NCBI GenBank assembly: GCA_035532735.1
Contig: DATKQM010000036.1
Location: 1-38,511 of the forward strand
From: Chersky-840 sp035532735
GTDB lineage: Bacteria; Actinomycetota; Acidimicrobiia; Acidimicrobiales; UBA8190
Direction: 5' to 3'
DNA length: 38,511 nt
Under the pieces are notes generated by a model. That model worked only from the letters and a program-made list of their open reading frames with translations, was not told where the DNA came from and did no database searches. How positions within the stretch are numbered: position 1 is the first letter of the stretch; every line of letters starts with the position of its first letter. The position numbers and the translations under genes were made by a program. Positions 16,206 through 25,280 of this stretch are shown here, piece after piece.

Positions 16206-18544
16206 CGGCGACGATCCGCTTCGCCCTGGACCTGCAGGCGCTGCAGACCGACGGCATCGCCGACCGTGGGATCGGCCGGTACGTGGCGTCATTGAGTGCT
16301 GCACTGCAGCGCAGCGGCCGGTTGGCCGCAGGTCTGCTCGCTCCCGAGCTGCCGCCGCCCCTGGGCCTCCCACCGGAGCTGGCGACGAGCGGCCTCGTGC
16401 GCTTCGACGGGGTCTCGTCGATGCGGGCCCTCATCGACGAGAGCGGTCCGATCGTCCATCACGTTCCCGCGCCGTTCCTCTCCTGCGGGCCACTGGACCC
16501 CACCGGTCTCGTCATCGGCCCCCACTGGGAGACCGTGGGCCTTCCCCGCGTCGTGACCCTGCACGATCTGATCCCGCTACGCGCCCCCCATCGTTACCTC
16601 CCGACCCCCGCGCACCTCGATCGGTACCGGGCCCGGGCCGCATGGGTGGCGGGCGCGGACCTCGTCTTGGCAGATTCCGAGCACACCCGGTGCGAGGCCA
16701 TCGAGCTGCTCGAAGTGGACCCCGTCAAGGTCGTCACCATCGGATGTGGCGTGTCACCGTTCTTCACCCCGAGAGACGGTACCGACGGCGAGCACTTTCG
16801 TTGGTTCCTGGGTCAGCTCGAGGATCGTCCCTTCGTGCTGACCGTCGGGGGAAGTGACATCCGCAAGGGCACCGAGCGACTCATCTCGGCTGTCGGCCAA
16901 CTCGTCCAGGCCGGATTCGATCTCGATCTCCTGGTGGTGGGAGAACTGACGCCGGCGTGGCGGACCAGACTGGACGAGGCGGCGGCAGCCGCCGGGATGA
17001 CCGGGCGCGTGGTGCTCGCCGGCGCCGTCGGGGACGAGCTCCTGCGGGCGTGCTATCGACGAGCCGCGGTCACCGTCATGCCGTCGCTCGCCGAAGGCTT
17101 CGGCCTGCCCGTGCTCGAGTCCGCAGCCTGTGGCACGCCCGCCCTGGCCTCGAAGACCACCGCCTTGGTCGAGGCCGCGGCAACACCCCTGGCGACCTTC
17201 GACCCCGCCGACACGGGTGCGCTGTCGCGGTCCATCGCCGATCTGCTCTCCGACAACGAGCGCAGGGCCACGGTGTTGGATGCCCAACGGGCATTGGCGA
17301 CGAGCTCCACATGGGAGGCCGTGGCGTCGCGAGCGGCCGACGCCGTCGACCGTATGGGAGAGCACCGTCCCGAGTCGGTCTGGCGTCGGGTCCAACCGCC
17401 CCGGCGCGTGGCGCTGGTGGGCCCACTCCCGCCTCTCACCGGAGGCATCGCCATCTACAACGACCGACTGCTTCGAGCCCTTGACGGCGATGGCACGATC
17501 GACGCAGTGACGCCACTGCAGGCGTCGCCCTTCTTGCCTGACGGTGTGGGCCACTTCTCCATCGACACCTTCGGCGTCGACGCCCGTCCGGCCTCGTACG
17601 ACGGCGTCGTCTACACCCTGGGGAATTCCGACGGACACCTGTCGACGGTAGAAAGCGCGCTCCGATACCCGGGATGGATCTGGTTGCACGAGGTGCGGTT
17701 GGCGGCCATCGCCGTCACCGCGCTCGAGTCGCTCGACGATTCCGAGTTCTCCGGTTCGCTGGCGTGGCTCCTCGAACGTTCCTACCCGGGGCGCGCCCCG
17801 CTCCATGGCGCGCTGCGAGCCGGCCGCTCGGTGCGCGACCTCGTGACGGCGGGGGTGGGCCTCCTTCCGCTCTTGGCCGAGCGCTGCCGTGGTCTGCTCG
17901 TCAACTCCCAAGTGGCCCGCCGGCTGGTCCTGCTCGATCTCGCCCCCCTGGCGCATCACCCTCCCGTCCACGTCCTGCCCCCGGCCTGTCCCCCGGTGAC
18001 ACCGACGGACCGGTCCGAGACGGAGAAGGACCTCGTCGTGGCATTCGGCATCGTCTCCATGGCGAAACGCCCCGACCTCTTGGTGGACGCGGCGGCTCGA
18101 GCCGGCTGCCGCCTCGCCTTTGTCGGGCCGTGCCCGGATTTCCTCGTCCAGGTCATCGCCGACCGGGCCCGGGTGCGGGGCATCGTCGAACGCGTCGAGA
18201 TCTCGGGCGCCGTCGACGACGCCGGATGGAAACGCTGGCTCGCCCGAGCCGCCCTCGCCGTCCAACTCCGGGAGGGAGCCAGTGGGGAGTCATCGGCCGC
18301 CGTGCTCGAAGCCCTGGCCGCGGGTGTACCCGTCGTCACCAACCTGGCCACGGCCGCCGAGTACCCCGAGGGAACCGTCTCGTACCTTCTCAGTGCAGAT
18401 CCGGACGTCGTCGCCGGCCGGTTGCAAGACCTCCTGGCCCGTCCCGAGAGCCAACGCGCTCTGGCCGAGGCAGGGATGAGCTTCGCCTCCTCCCACCAGT
18501 TCCGCGACTTGGCCCAGACGCTAATGTCGCTCGTGACCAACTGA
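16202..18544 (+). CDS. Two-domain glycosyltransferase (two GT-B modules in one chain)
   Basis: This 780-residue protein contains two GT4-type units. Module 1 (about 1-390) has DRGIGRYVASL, LHDLIPLRAP, ADSEHTRCEAI, FVLTVGGSDIRKGTERL and the EX7E pair EGFGLPVLE. Module 2 (about 398-780) has VALVGPLPPLTGGIAIYNDRL, VVAFGIVSMAKRPDLLVDA and the degenerate motif GESSAAVLEALAAGVPVV. It starts at TTG 16202, overlapping the previous stop. Such fusions can add two successive sugars or keep one non-catalytic unit; module 2 keeps a fold-level pattern but its catalysis is uncertain. A dyad (GACCGG/CCGGTC, 18543-18557) follows the stop. Its place in the plus-strand run supports a polymerising role. Confidence 0.88.
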   Translation: MTATIRFALDLQALQTDGIADRGIGRYVASLSAALQRSGRLAAGLLAPELPPPLGLPPELATSGLVRFDGVSSMRALIDESGPIVHHVPAPFLSCGPLDPTGLVIGPHWETVGLPRVVTLHDLIPLRAPHRYLPTPAHLDRYRARAAWVAGADLVLADSEHTRCEAIELLEVDPVKVVTIGCGVSPFFTPRDGTDGEHFRWFLGQLEDRPFVLTVGGSDIRKGTERLISAVGQLVQAGFDLDLLVVGELTPAWRTRLDEAAAAAGMTGRVVLAGAVGDELLRACYRRAAVTVMPSLAEGFGLPVLESAACGTPALASKTTALVEAAATPLATFDPADTGALSRSIADLLSDNERRATVLDAQRALATSSTWEAVASRAADAVDRMGEHRPESVWRRVQPPRRVALVGPLPPLTGGIAIYNDRLLRALDGDGTIDAVTPLQASPFLPDGVGHFSIDTFGVDARPASYDGVVYTLGNSDGHLSTVESALRYPGWIWLHEVRLAAIAVTALESLDDSEFSGSLAWLLERSYPGRAPLHGALRAGRSVRDLVTAGVGLLPLLAERCRGLLVNSQVARRLVLLDLAPLAHHPPVHVLPPACPPVTPTDRSETEKDLVVAFGIVSMAKRPDLLVDAAARAGCRLAFVGPCPDFLVQVIADRARVRGIVERVEISGAVDDAGWKRWLARAALAVQLREGASGESSAAVLEALAAGVPVVTNLATAAEYPEGTVSYLLSADPDVVAGRLQDLLARPESQRALAEAGMSFASSHQFRDLAQTLMSLVTN

Positions 18545-18620
18545 CCGGTCACCGGTCCCGCCTCTTTCCGAGACACACCGGACCGATCTCTTTCGCAGAC
18601 TTCCGGAGCCGTGCAACGCG

Positions 18621-19586
18621 ATGGCGACCAACGAGCATGGCACCTCCGACTCACACGACGAGACGGACCTGGACCGTCTGATCGGTGAGCTCGAGACCGA
18701 TGCCGCCCGACGACGCGCTGAGCCGGGATATCCCCACGATGTCGATGCCCGGCTCCACTTCGAGCTCGCCCGGCGGGCGCCCAAGGCTCAGGGCGGGCCG
18801 ACCCTGACCGAGATCATTGCCCGGCTCCAGGAACTTGCTGGCGATGAGCCGGATGTGCCGCCACCTGGCCGAGACGGTGGCGCCGGGTGGCGGCGACACG
18901 ACGGTCAGGCTGTGGCACAACACCTGCAACGGCTCGACGGCCGAGTCACCGCACTGAACCTCGCCACGGCCACCGCGCTGGGCGCGGTGGTCCAACGGCT
19001 CGAACAACTCGAAGGACGAGTCCGACAGCTCGAGCCGCTCGACGATGGCGTCGCGTCGTCCTCCCCTGCTCTTGATGGCAGCGAGGCATTGGACCGGTGG
19101 CGGACCCGACTCGCCGAAACACTGCCCCGCCATGCCCGCGTCCTCTACGCCGAATCACAAGCCGATGAGGTCGTAGCCGACCTGCGCGCCCAGGGCATCG
19201 ACGCCTACGGCATCACAAGCACCGGATCTCGTCATCGTCCGGGGCCCGACGTCCGTTTCGGTGAACTCCGCACGCACCTGACCGCTGTCGCCGACGAGGC
19301 GCTGGGGGCGGTGGTACTGGTCGGGGTGCCCGACGCCATGATCGCAGCCTCCATCGGCCCCATGGTCGGCGAGTTGGGGCGGGTGGCGCAGAGCGTCGTC
19401 GTCATCTCAGAGGCGCCGTGGTGGTGGCGTCTGCGGGTCGGCGCCGTGCATGCGGACTTGGCGGGGGGACGACCTCTTGACCCAGACACGTGGCTGCACG
19501 CCTTCCACGGTGTCGCCATGGTGGGGACGGCCGAGTACGATCCGACCGGCCAGACCTACCGAGTGGTGGTCCAGGCCCGGGAATGA
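18621..19586 (+). CDS. Coiled-coil protein with degenerate methyltransferase-like domain
   Basis: This 321-residue protein is a paralogue of the 8635 product. The N-terminal helical region has ARRRAEPGYPHDVDARLHFELARRAP (about 29-54), matching the RRRRTSGDLPPH segment of the paralogue. A coiled coil spans about 99-140 (LQRLDGRVTALN, VVQRLEQLEGRVRQLE). The C-terminal domain aligns with the methyltransferase fold (RVLYAESQADEVVADL, then IDAYGITSTGS), but the SAM-binding glycines of motif I and the acidic strand-2 residue are gone. It is probably non-catalytic. Its stop overlaps the ATG of the following GT4 (ATGA), so the two are coupled. A structural or chain-length role is inference. Confidence 0.7.
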   Translation: MATNEHGTSDSHDETDLDRLIGELETDAARRRAEPGYPHDVDARLHFELARRAPKAQGGPTLTEIIARLQELAGDEPDVPPPGRDGGAGWRRHDGQAVAQHLQRLDGRVTALNLATATALGAVVQRLEQLEGRVRQLEPLDDGVASSSPALDGSEALDRWRTRLAETLPRHARVLYAESQADEVVADLRAQGIDAYGITSTGSRHRPGPDVRFGELRTHLTAVADEALGAVVLVGVPDAMIAASIGPMVGELGRVAQSVVVISEAPWWWRLRVGAVHADLAGGRPLDPDTWLHAFHGVAMVGTAEYDPTGQTYRVVVQARE

Positions 19587-20791
19587 AGCTGGGTCTGGTG
19601 GTCCCCCGCTACGGGGTCGACGTCGTGGGGGGCATCGAGCACTGGCTGCGCTTGCTGTGTGAGCACCTCGTCTCCATGAAGGGTTGGGATGTCGAGGTCT
19701 TCACGACGTGCGCGGTGTCCGCTGCCACCTGGGCCGATGAATTGCCGGCCGGTGACGTCGACCTCGAGGGGGTCACGGTCCATCGACGACGCTCGGTGAC
19801 CGGGCGCGACCCTCGCTCGGGTGAGCTCGGCGTGCTGATCGGGCGGGGCGCCGCGGCGGTGCCCGAGTCGATGGCGCAGCGATTCGTCGACCTGGTGGGT
19901 CCGGTGTGTCCCGACGTGCTCAACGAGGCGGCCTCGTCGGATTGCGACCTCGTGGCGGTGACGCCGTATCTGTTCTGGCCGGCGGTCCACGCCACGCCGC
20001 GCCTGGGGCGCCGGGTCATCTTCCACTGCGCCGCGCACGATGAGCCCGAGCTCCATCTCTCGATCATGCGCGAGGTGTTCGGCGCCGTGGGTGGGTTCGC
20101 GTACAACTCCTACTCCGAACAAGCCCTGGTCGAGCGCACGTTCCCCATCGCGCAACTACCGGCCAGCGTGATCGGCGCCACCGTCGTGGAGGGATCGGGC
20201 GATCCCGACGCGGCACGGGCCGCGCTGGGCCTGAACCCTGGTGAACCCTTCGTGCTCTGTGTCGGTCGGGTCGAGCGGGCCAAGGGATCACACGTCCTGG
20301 CGGACCTGTGGCGCCTGTATCGCCAGCGTCGGCGCCGCGCTCCCAGACTCGTCTTCTTGGGCCCGGTCCACGAGGGTCTCGAGGGCGACGACGATGTCAT
20401 CGTCGCCGGTCGGCAAGCCGAGGACGTGAAGTGGGGTGCGCTCCAAGCATGTGAATTCGCGGTGACTCCTTCGGCGTGGGAGTCCTTCAGCTTGGTGGTC
20501 CTCGAGGCGTGGTTGGCGGGTGCCCCTGTCGTGGTGAACCGCCGGTGCGCAGCCACGCTCGAACACTGCATACGCAGTCGGGGTGGGCTCTCGTTCTTCG
20601 ACTACGCCGACTTCGAGTCCGTGGCCGACCGACTGCTGGCTGACCCCGCGCTCGGGGCGCGTCTCGTGGCCAACGGTCGTAGCTACACCGAGCGCGTCTT
20701 CAACTGGTCGGCCATCGTCGACCGCTACGAACTCCTCGCCGACCACATCCTGGCCCGGGCCCCACTCCGGGTGTCGGTCCCGCCAGCCTGA
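19583..20791 (+). CDS. GT-B glycosyltransferase (GT4 type), paralogue of the 9677 gene
   Basis: This 402-residue cytoplasmic glycosyltransferase begins MKLGLVVPRYGVDVVGGIEHW, matching the 9677 product. The donor half has FVLCVGRVERAKGSHVLADL, VTPSAWESFSLVVLEAW (EX7E) and CAATLEHCIRSRGGLSF. ATG 19583 overlaps the upstream stop and is chosen by comparison with the paralogue; the frame is open further upstream but is shadow. The pair 18621/19583 mirrors the pair 8635/9677 in order and type. It probably transfers a sugar in the same glycan pathway; its specificity is unknown. Confidence 0.9.
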   Translation: MKLGLVVPRYGVDVVGGIEHWLRLLCEHLVSMKGWDVEVFTTCAVSAATWADELPAGDVDLEGVTVHRRRSVTGRDPRSGELGVLIGRGAAAVPESMAQRFVDLVGPVCPDVLNEAASSDCDLVAVTPYLFWPAVHATPRLGRRVIFHCAAHDEPELHLSIMREVFGAVGGFAYNSYSEQALVERTFPIAQLPASVIGATVVEGSGDPDAARAALGLNPGEPFVLCVGRVERAKGSHVLADLWRLYRQRRRRAPRLVFLGPVHEGLEGDDDVIVAGRQAEDVKWGALQACEFAVTPSAWESFSLVVLEAWLAGAPVVVNRRCAATLEHCIRSRGGLSFFDYADFESVADRLLADPALGARLVANGRSYTERVFNWSAIVDRYELLADHILARAPLRVSVPPA

Positions 20792-20808
20792 TCGACCGGA
20801 CCGTTAGG

Positions 20809-21723
20809 ATGACCGGAGTGGGCCGTCATCCCCTGTTGTCTCGCATCGCGGCCCGCGCGCGCCGATCACTGGGCATCCAAGAGCTGGCGCAGCGCCTCGA
20901 CGGCATCGAAGCCGGGCTCGGCCAACTCCACTCCGACCGCTTTCCGAACGGCCCCCTCTACTTCGGTGACCACACGGCATTGGTCGCCACACGCTTCGGT
21001 GCGAAGATGCTGGTCGACACGCGTGACGCGGCGATCTCGCCCTGGATCGTGCTCGACGGTCTGTGGGAGACCCACGTCACGGAATGGCTCCAACGCACAC
21101 TCCGACCCGGTCAGGTCTTTGTCGACGTGGGCGCCAACATCGGGTACTTCACGCTGCTGGGTGGACAGCTCGTCGGCCCCCAGGGGCGTGTCGTGGCGGT
21201 CGAAGCCCATCCCGGTCTGGCTGAATTGCTGCGCCGGAACGTGATCATGAACGGGCTCTACGGCTACGTCACCACGTGGCACCGTGCGGCCTGGTCGAGC
21301 AGGACAACCCTGCAGCTGCACCAACGGCTCAATTTCTCGGGGGCGTCGAGCATCGGGGCGATCGGGCAGGAGGCGCTCGATCGGCTGGGAGACACCGAGA
21401 CGATGATCGAGGTCCAGGCCGTCCCCGTTGACGACCTGCTCGAAGGGCTTCCACCGGTCGACGTCTTGAAGATGGACATCGAAGGGGCCGAGCTTCAGGC
21501 CTTCACCGGTCTCTCGCGCACCCTCGAGATCAGCAAGAAGATGGCAGTGATGTTCGAGTGGGCCCCGGCGCTCATCGAGGGCGTCGGCGACAAAGCCGAG
21601 GCGCTCGTAGACCTGCTCGGAGGCCACGGATTTCGCTTTCGGCTCCTCGAGGACGATCTGGCCGCCATAGAACGAGCCAAGCTCCTCGACCTGCCGTACG
21701 GGAACGTCGTCGCCACACGCTGA
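20809..21723 (+). CDS. FkbM-family SAM-dependent methyltransferase
   Basis: This 304-residue methyltransferase probably O-methylates a sugar hydroxyl. After a basic N-terminus (ARARRSLGIQELAQRLDGIEAGL) the FkbM core has FVDVGANIGYFTLL (motif I, 104-117), VVAVEAHP (E132, acidic end of strand 2) and VDVLKMDIEGAEL, the family's hallmark. TAGGAT (20805-20810) overlaps the ATG and stands 7 nt before an in-frame GTG at 20818, so a leaderless GTG start is an alternative. It follows the GT4 gene by 17 bp, and its stop overlaps the next gene's ATG (TGATG). Confidence 0.92.
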   Translation: MTGVGRHPLLSRIAARARRSLGIQELAQRLDGIEAGLGQLHSDRFPNGPLYFGDHTALVATRFGAKMLVDTRDAAISPWIVLDGLWETHVTEWLQRTLRPGQVFVDVGANIGYFTLLGGQLVGPQGRVVAVEAHPGLAELLRRNVIMNGLYGYVTTWHRAAWSSRTTLQLHQRLNFSGASSIGAIGQEALDRLGDTETMIEVQAVPVDDLLEGLPPVDVLKMDIEGAELQAFTGLSRTLEISKKMAVMFEWAPALIEGVGDKAEALVDLLGGHGFRFRLLEDDLAAIERAKLLDLPYGNVVATR

Positions 21724-22925
21724 TGCCACCGAACGCCTCGGTGGTCGTCGTCTCGTATCGTCCCGGTGACTGGCTCGCCCCGTGCTTGGCCTCAGCGGTG
21801 GCACAAAGCGCGCAGGTGGTCGTCGTCGACAACGGATCCGACGACGAAGAGGCCTCGGCCATCGCCCGGTCGATGCATGCGGAGGTGATCCGTTCCTCGG
21901 TCAACCTCGGGTTCGCGGGAGGCGTCGACCTGGGCCTGCACCACGCCCGGGGCGAGATCATCGGGCTGCTCAACGACGACGCCGTCGCCGGGCCGGAGTG
22001 GATCGACGCCGCCCGAGACGCGTTGGCCGATCCCACCGTGGCCGCGGTGACACCCAAAGTCGTCTTGGACGGTGTGTTCGGAGAGGTGATCCTCGATGAC
22101 GAGCCCTGGCACGCTCCTGGCGACGCACGTCCTCTCGGCCGTCAGCTCCATTCGGTCACCCTCGACGCCGTCGAGGTGCTGGAGGACGTACGCGGGACGG
22201 GGGTCTATGACCCCGAGCACGCCATCATCGACCATGTGCCAGCCCGATGGCGCTGGACCTCGGGACGACGACCCTTCTATGTCCCGCTGACCGACACCGG
22301 TCATGGCGGTGATCTTCGGGTCAATGGTGAGCCGACGCCGATCGGGACCACGTGCCGCCTTGTGAATCACGCCGGGTCGTATCTCGAAGGCCACGGTGTG
22401 GCTGGTGAATACGGCCTCGGTGCCCCCGACGACGGTCGCTTCGACCACGGCGCCGAGCGCTTCGGGTTCAGCGGCACCGCCCCGGTGTTCCGGGCCGAGA
22501 CCCTGCACCGGATCGGAGCGTTCGCGCCGCAGTTCTTCGCCTACAACGAGGACACCGACTGGTGCCTGCGGGCCCGGCTGGCGGGGTTGCGCATCCTCTA
22601 CGACTCCACAGCAGAAGTGCGCCACCGCTTGTCGGCCACGAGCCAAGGCCCGCGTTCGCCCATGGTCCGCTTCCTCGCCCAGCGCAATGCCCTGTTGTGC
22701 CTGGTACGCAACGCTCCCCCCGAGGTGGCCCGACATCTGCTCTGGCAACGCCTGCACGACGACCCCGATCCCGGGCTCCGGCGGGCGGTCTTGGCCAAAC
22801 TCCCGTGGGCGCTGGCCTCGCGTGCTCGTCTGCGCCGACTCTGGACGACGACGCCCCGTGCGATCTGGGATCGGTGGGCCGGCGCGGACCGGACGTGGGA
22901 CGACGGGCCTGCCGCCTCCACCTGA
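21723..22925 (+). CDS. GT2-family glycosyltransferase (rhamnosyltransferase-like)
   Basis: This 400-residue GT-A enzyme begins with VVVVSYRPGDWLAPCL, then VVVVDNGSDDEE, NLGFAGGVDLGL and GLLNDDAVAGPEW (the DXD-type metal site). The later FFAYNEDTDWCLRARLAGLRILY carries the ED motif common in rhamnosyl- and other GT2 transferases. An insert of about 120 residues between the DXD and ED parts is longer than usual and rich in charged and aromatic residues. Its ATG overlaps the FkbM stop. It is the last gene of the plus-strand run. The sugar is unknown; rhamnosyl transfer is only a family-level guess. Confidence 0.9.
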   Translation: MPPNASVVVVSYRPGDWLAPCLASAVAQSAQVVVVDNGSDDEEASAIARSMHAEVIRSSVNLGFAGGVDLGLHHARGEIIGLLNDDAVAGPEWIDAARDALADPTVAAVTPKVVLDGVFGEVILDDEPWHAPGDARPLGRQLHSVTLDAVEVLEDVRGTGVYDPEHAIIDHVPARWRWTSGRRPFYVPLTDTGHGGDLRVNGEPTPIGTTCRLVNHAGSYLEGHGVAGEYGLGAPDDGRFDHGAERFGFSGTAPVFRAETLHRIGAFAPQFFAYNEDTDWCLRARLAGLRILYDSTAEVRHRLSATSQGPRSPMVRFLAQRNALLCLVRNAPPEVARHLLWQRLHDDPDPGLRRAVLAKLPWALASRARLRRLWTTTPRAIWDRWAGADRTWDDGPAAST

Positions 22926-22926
22926 C

Positions 22927-22962
22927 AGCGACGTCTCCCTACCGCCTCGGCGACCCGTCGCT
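22927..22962. terminator. Candidate terminator between convergent glycosyltransferase genes
   Basis: AGCGACG (22927-22933) pairs with CGTCGCT (22956-22962) across a 22-nt loop that contains GCC/GGC. It fills the gap between two convergent genes. The long loop and lack of T-tracts make this weak. Confidence 0.3.
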
Positions 22963-24044
22963 CAGGGAGGACCCGCCCCTACTGCTTTGACGACGAGGTC
23001 GACGAAGCGGCGCCGCGAATTCGAGAGTGAGAACACCTCGGCCCGACGTGCACCGGCCTCGACGAATTGTTTGCGCAGTCGGACGTCCTCGACCACCTTG
23101 TGCACCGATGCGGCAAAGCGCAACGGTTCCTTCGAGGACAACAGGAGCCCCGCCTCGGCCACAGTTTCGGGGACCGCCGAGGTCGAGTAGGCCACGATCG
23201 GCAGTCCATGACCCATGGCCTCGACCAAGGGGACACAGAAACCCTCGTGCTCCGACGCGCACACAAAGACGTCAGCTGCTCGGTAGTAGGACTCGAGCTC
23301 CTCATGGGACACGGTGCCGGTGATCGAGACGGCATCACTCAGACCCAGCTCGGCGATGAACGCCGACAACGCCGGCCCGTAGGTCTTTCCGAGTGGCGTA
23401 CCGATGAGATGCAGCCGGGCCCGGTCGTTGTAGAGGCGCCGATACAGCGCCAGCATCTTGACCAGGTCGTGCTGTGCCTTGTGGGGTGAGACCTTCCCGA
23501 CGAAAAGGAAATCTGGTCCGCCGTCGGACTTGGCCGAAACAAGGCGTCGTGACAACGAAGGATCGGGCTCGGCCGCGGCGGTCATGTCGATGAGCAACGG
23601 CGCCACTGCGGTGTGCTTGAAGCCGACCTCGATGAGCTCTTCCTCGTTGAAGGCCGAGTCGGCGATGGCCAGGTGGCACTCGGCCGCCACCCGGGTGACC
23701 TGGGATCGGCCCAGGGTGACCTCGTGACCGACCGCCGGCTCCCACCCGTCGAGGAGCACCGCGGGGGTGATGTTGTGGTAGTTCAGGAGCTTCGGCTCGG
23801 ACCGGCTGGCAAAAATGTCGAACACCGGGCTCCCGATGGATGCCTGGTACATGAGCCAACGACCCTTGGCCGCTCTACCCAGGCTGCTCATGGGACGGGC
23901 CCGTTCGGAGAGGTCACGCGTGGACTCGCCGTAGAAGATGTCGGAATCGATCCCGACCTGGCGTAAGGCTTCGGTGATGGCCACGGTGTGCACACCGATC
24001 GCATCGCGACTGGCGAGAGACGGGATGACCTGGTCGACGCGCAC
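22962..24044 (-). CDS. GT-B glycosyltransferase (GT4 type)
   Basis: This 360-residue cytoplasmic enzyme has the GT4 signature. N-terminal half: MRVDQVIPSLASRDAIGVHT, then IADSAFNEEELIEVGF. Donor-binding half: DFLFVGKVSPHKAQHDLVKML, VFVCASEHEGFCVPLVEAMGHGLPIVAYSTSAVPE, with EX7E as EGFCVPLVE. It starts at GTG 24044, 8 bp after the Wzt-like ATPase stop, in the minus-strand run clpP-permease-ATPase-GT. Being next to the exporter suggests an early or late step of the exported glycan. The sugar is unknown. Confidence 0.9.
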   Translation of the reverse strand: MRVDQVIPSLASRDAIGVHTVAITEALRQVGIDSDIFYGESTRDLSERARPMSSLGRAAKGRWLMYQASIGSPVFDIFASRSEPKLLNYHNITPAVLLDGWEPAVGHEVTLGRSQVTRVAAECHLAIADSAFNEEELIEVGFKHTAVAPLLIDMTAAAEPDPSLSRRLVSAKSDGGPDFLFVGKVSPHKAQHDLVKMLALYRRLYNDRARLHLIGTPLGKTYGPALSAFIAELGLSDAVSITGTVSHEELESYYRAADVFVCASEHEGFCVPLVEAMGHGLPIVAYSTSAVPETVAEAGLLLSSKEPLRFAASVHKVVEDVRLRKQFVEAGARRAEVFSLSNSRRRFVDLVVKAVGAGPP

Positions 24045-24052
24045 CGGCGGCC

Positions 24053-25273
24053 TCAGCTGAGGCTGGCGGCTCGGATGTCGGCGTGCAGTTCCAATGCGAC
24101 ACTGCCGCGCGACCTGTCCGGGTTCATGACCTCGAACGCCTTTTGCTCCCGACTGTCGTACAGGATCCCGAGACGGTCTTTGACCTCGACCTTCATGCTG
24201 TAGGTGCCGTCGAGCAACGGCACCCGCTCGAAGCTGAGATCAGCTCGCCCCGCCCCGACGGGGGCATCGAAGGGGCGGTCCACGATCTCGGTGTCGGATC
24301 CGAAGATCAATCTGCCTTCCTGGTCGAAGATCTCCAGGGCGAACACCACCCCGCTGACGGGCTCGATCGCCTCGAACGCCACATGCACCGTGAGCGGCTC
24401 CCAGGGGCGCAGATAGGAACGAGACCCCACCCCGGGGTGCTCGACATCGACCGACGAGATCGCAATGGACTTGGCGACCGCGACGGGCGCGACGCTTTCT
24501 TCCATCTCGGACAGGCCGGCCCCGATCCCGGGGCCGATGGTGTTGAGGTGCTCGTGGTAGATGCGCACCGCGTCCGCAGCCGGGCCCGAGCCGATCATGT
24601 CTCCCGAGCTCAAGACGACGGCAAAGTCGCAGATCTGGCGGACGAGGTCCGAGGAGTGGGTGACAAAAAGGATCGTCCTGCCGTCGTCCTGGAATTCCTT
24701 GATCCTCGCCATGCACTTGCGTGAGAAGGCTTCATCGCCCACGGCCAACACTTCGTCCACCACCAGGATGTCGGGGTCGACGTTGACCGCCACGGCGAAC
24801 CCCAGGCGGACGTACATCCCCGACGAGTAGTACTTGACCTGGTTGTCGATGAATTGCTCGAGCTCGGCGAAGGCCACGATCTCGTCGAAGCGCTTGTCCA
24901 CCTCCTTGGTCGACAGGCCCAGGAGCGACGCGTTCAGGTAGATGTTCTCGCGTCCCGACAACTCGGGCTGGAACCCGGCCCCCAACTCGAGGAGCGCGGC
25001 CAGGCTGCCCCGGACCACGACCTTGCCTTGGGTGGGCTGGAGGATGCCGGACACGCACTTGAGCAGCGTCGACTTCCCCGAGCCGTTGCGTCCCAAGATC
25101 CCCACCGTCTGTCCCTCGGGGATCTCGAAGTTGATGTCCCGCAGCGCGTAGAAGTCCTGGTACGGATTGCGCCCCGCATGGAGGAGCCGCTCCTTGAGCG
25201 ACTGGTACTTCTCGGTGTAGAGCCGGAAGCGCTTCGTGACATCGACCACGTCGACGGCGATGTTCGCTGCCAC
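24053..25273 (-). CDS. Wzt-type polysaccharide ABC transporter ATPase with C-terminal binding domain
   Basis: This 406-residue ATPase should power glycan export with the adjacent permease. The nucleotide-binding domain has Walker A GRNGSGKS (61-68), the Wzt/TagH-type signature YSSGMYVRLGFA (149-160) in place of LSGGQ, Walker B ILVVDE (169-174) and H206 in VTHSS. Residues about 265-406 form an extra domain (VEHPGVGSRSYLRPWEPLTVHVAF, DGTYSMKVEVKDR) like the Wzt C-terminal domain, which in known systems recognises the polymer's modified end. GTG 25273 is chosen, 7 bp after the permease stop; the longer frame to 25333 would overlap the permease. TagH-type ATPases are the alternative relatives. 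Confidence 0.93.
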   Translation of the reverse strand: MAANIAVDVVDVTKRFRLYTEKYQSLKERLLHAGRNPYQDFYALRDINFEIPEGQTVGILGRNGSGKSTLLKCVSGILQPTQGKVVVRGSLAALLELGAGFQPELSGRENIYLNASLLGLSTKEVDKRFDEIVAFAELEQFIDNQVKYYSSGMYVRLGFAVAVNVDPDILVVDEVLAVGDEAFSRKCMARIKEFQDDGRTILFVTHSSDLVRQICDFAVVLSSGDMIGSGPAADAVRIYHEHLNTIGPGIGAGLSEMEESVAPVAVAKSIAISSVDVEHPGVGSRSYLRPWEPLTVHVAFEAIEPVSGVVFALEIFDQEGRLIFGSDTEIVDRPFDAPVGAGRADLSFERVPLLDGTYSMKVEVKDRLGILYDSREQKAFEVMNPDRSRGSVALELHADIRAASLS

Positions 25274-25280
25274 CGCCGCC

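Noticed and set aside
18543..18557. GACCGG/CCGGTC dyad after the double glycosyltransferase gene as a terminator
   Set aside because: A 6-bp stem with a 3-nt loop and no T-tract in very GC-rich DNA is common by chance, and the next gene 64 bp on belongs to the same pathway.
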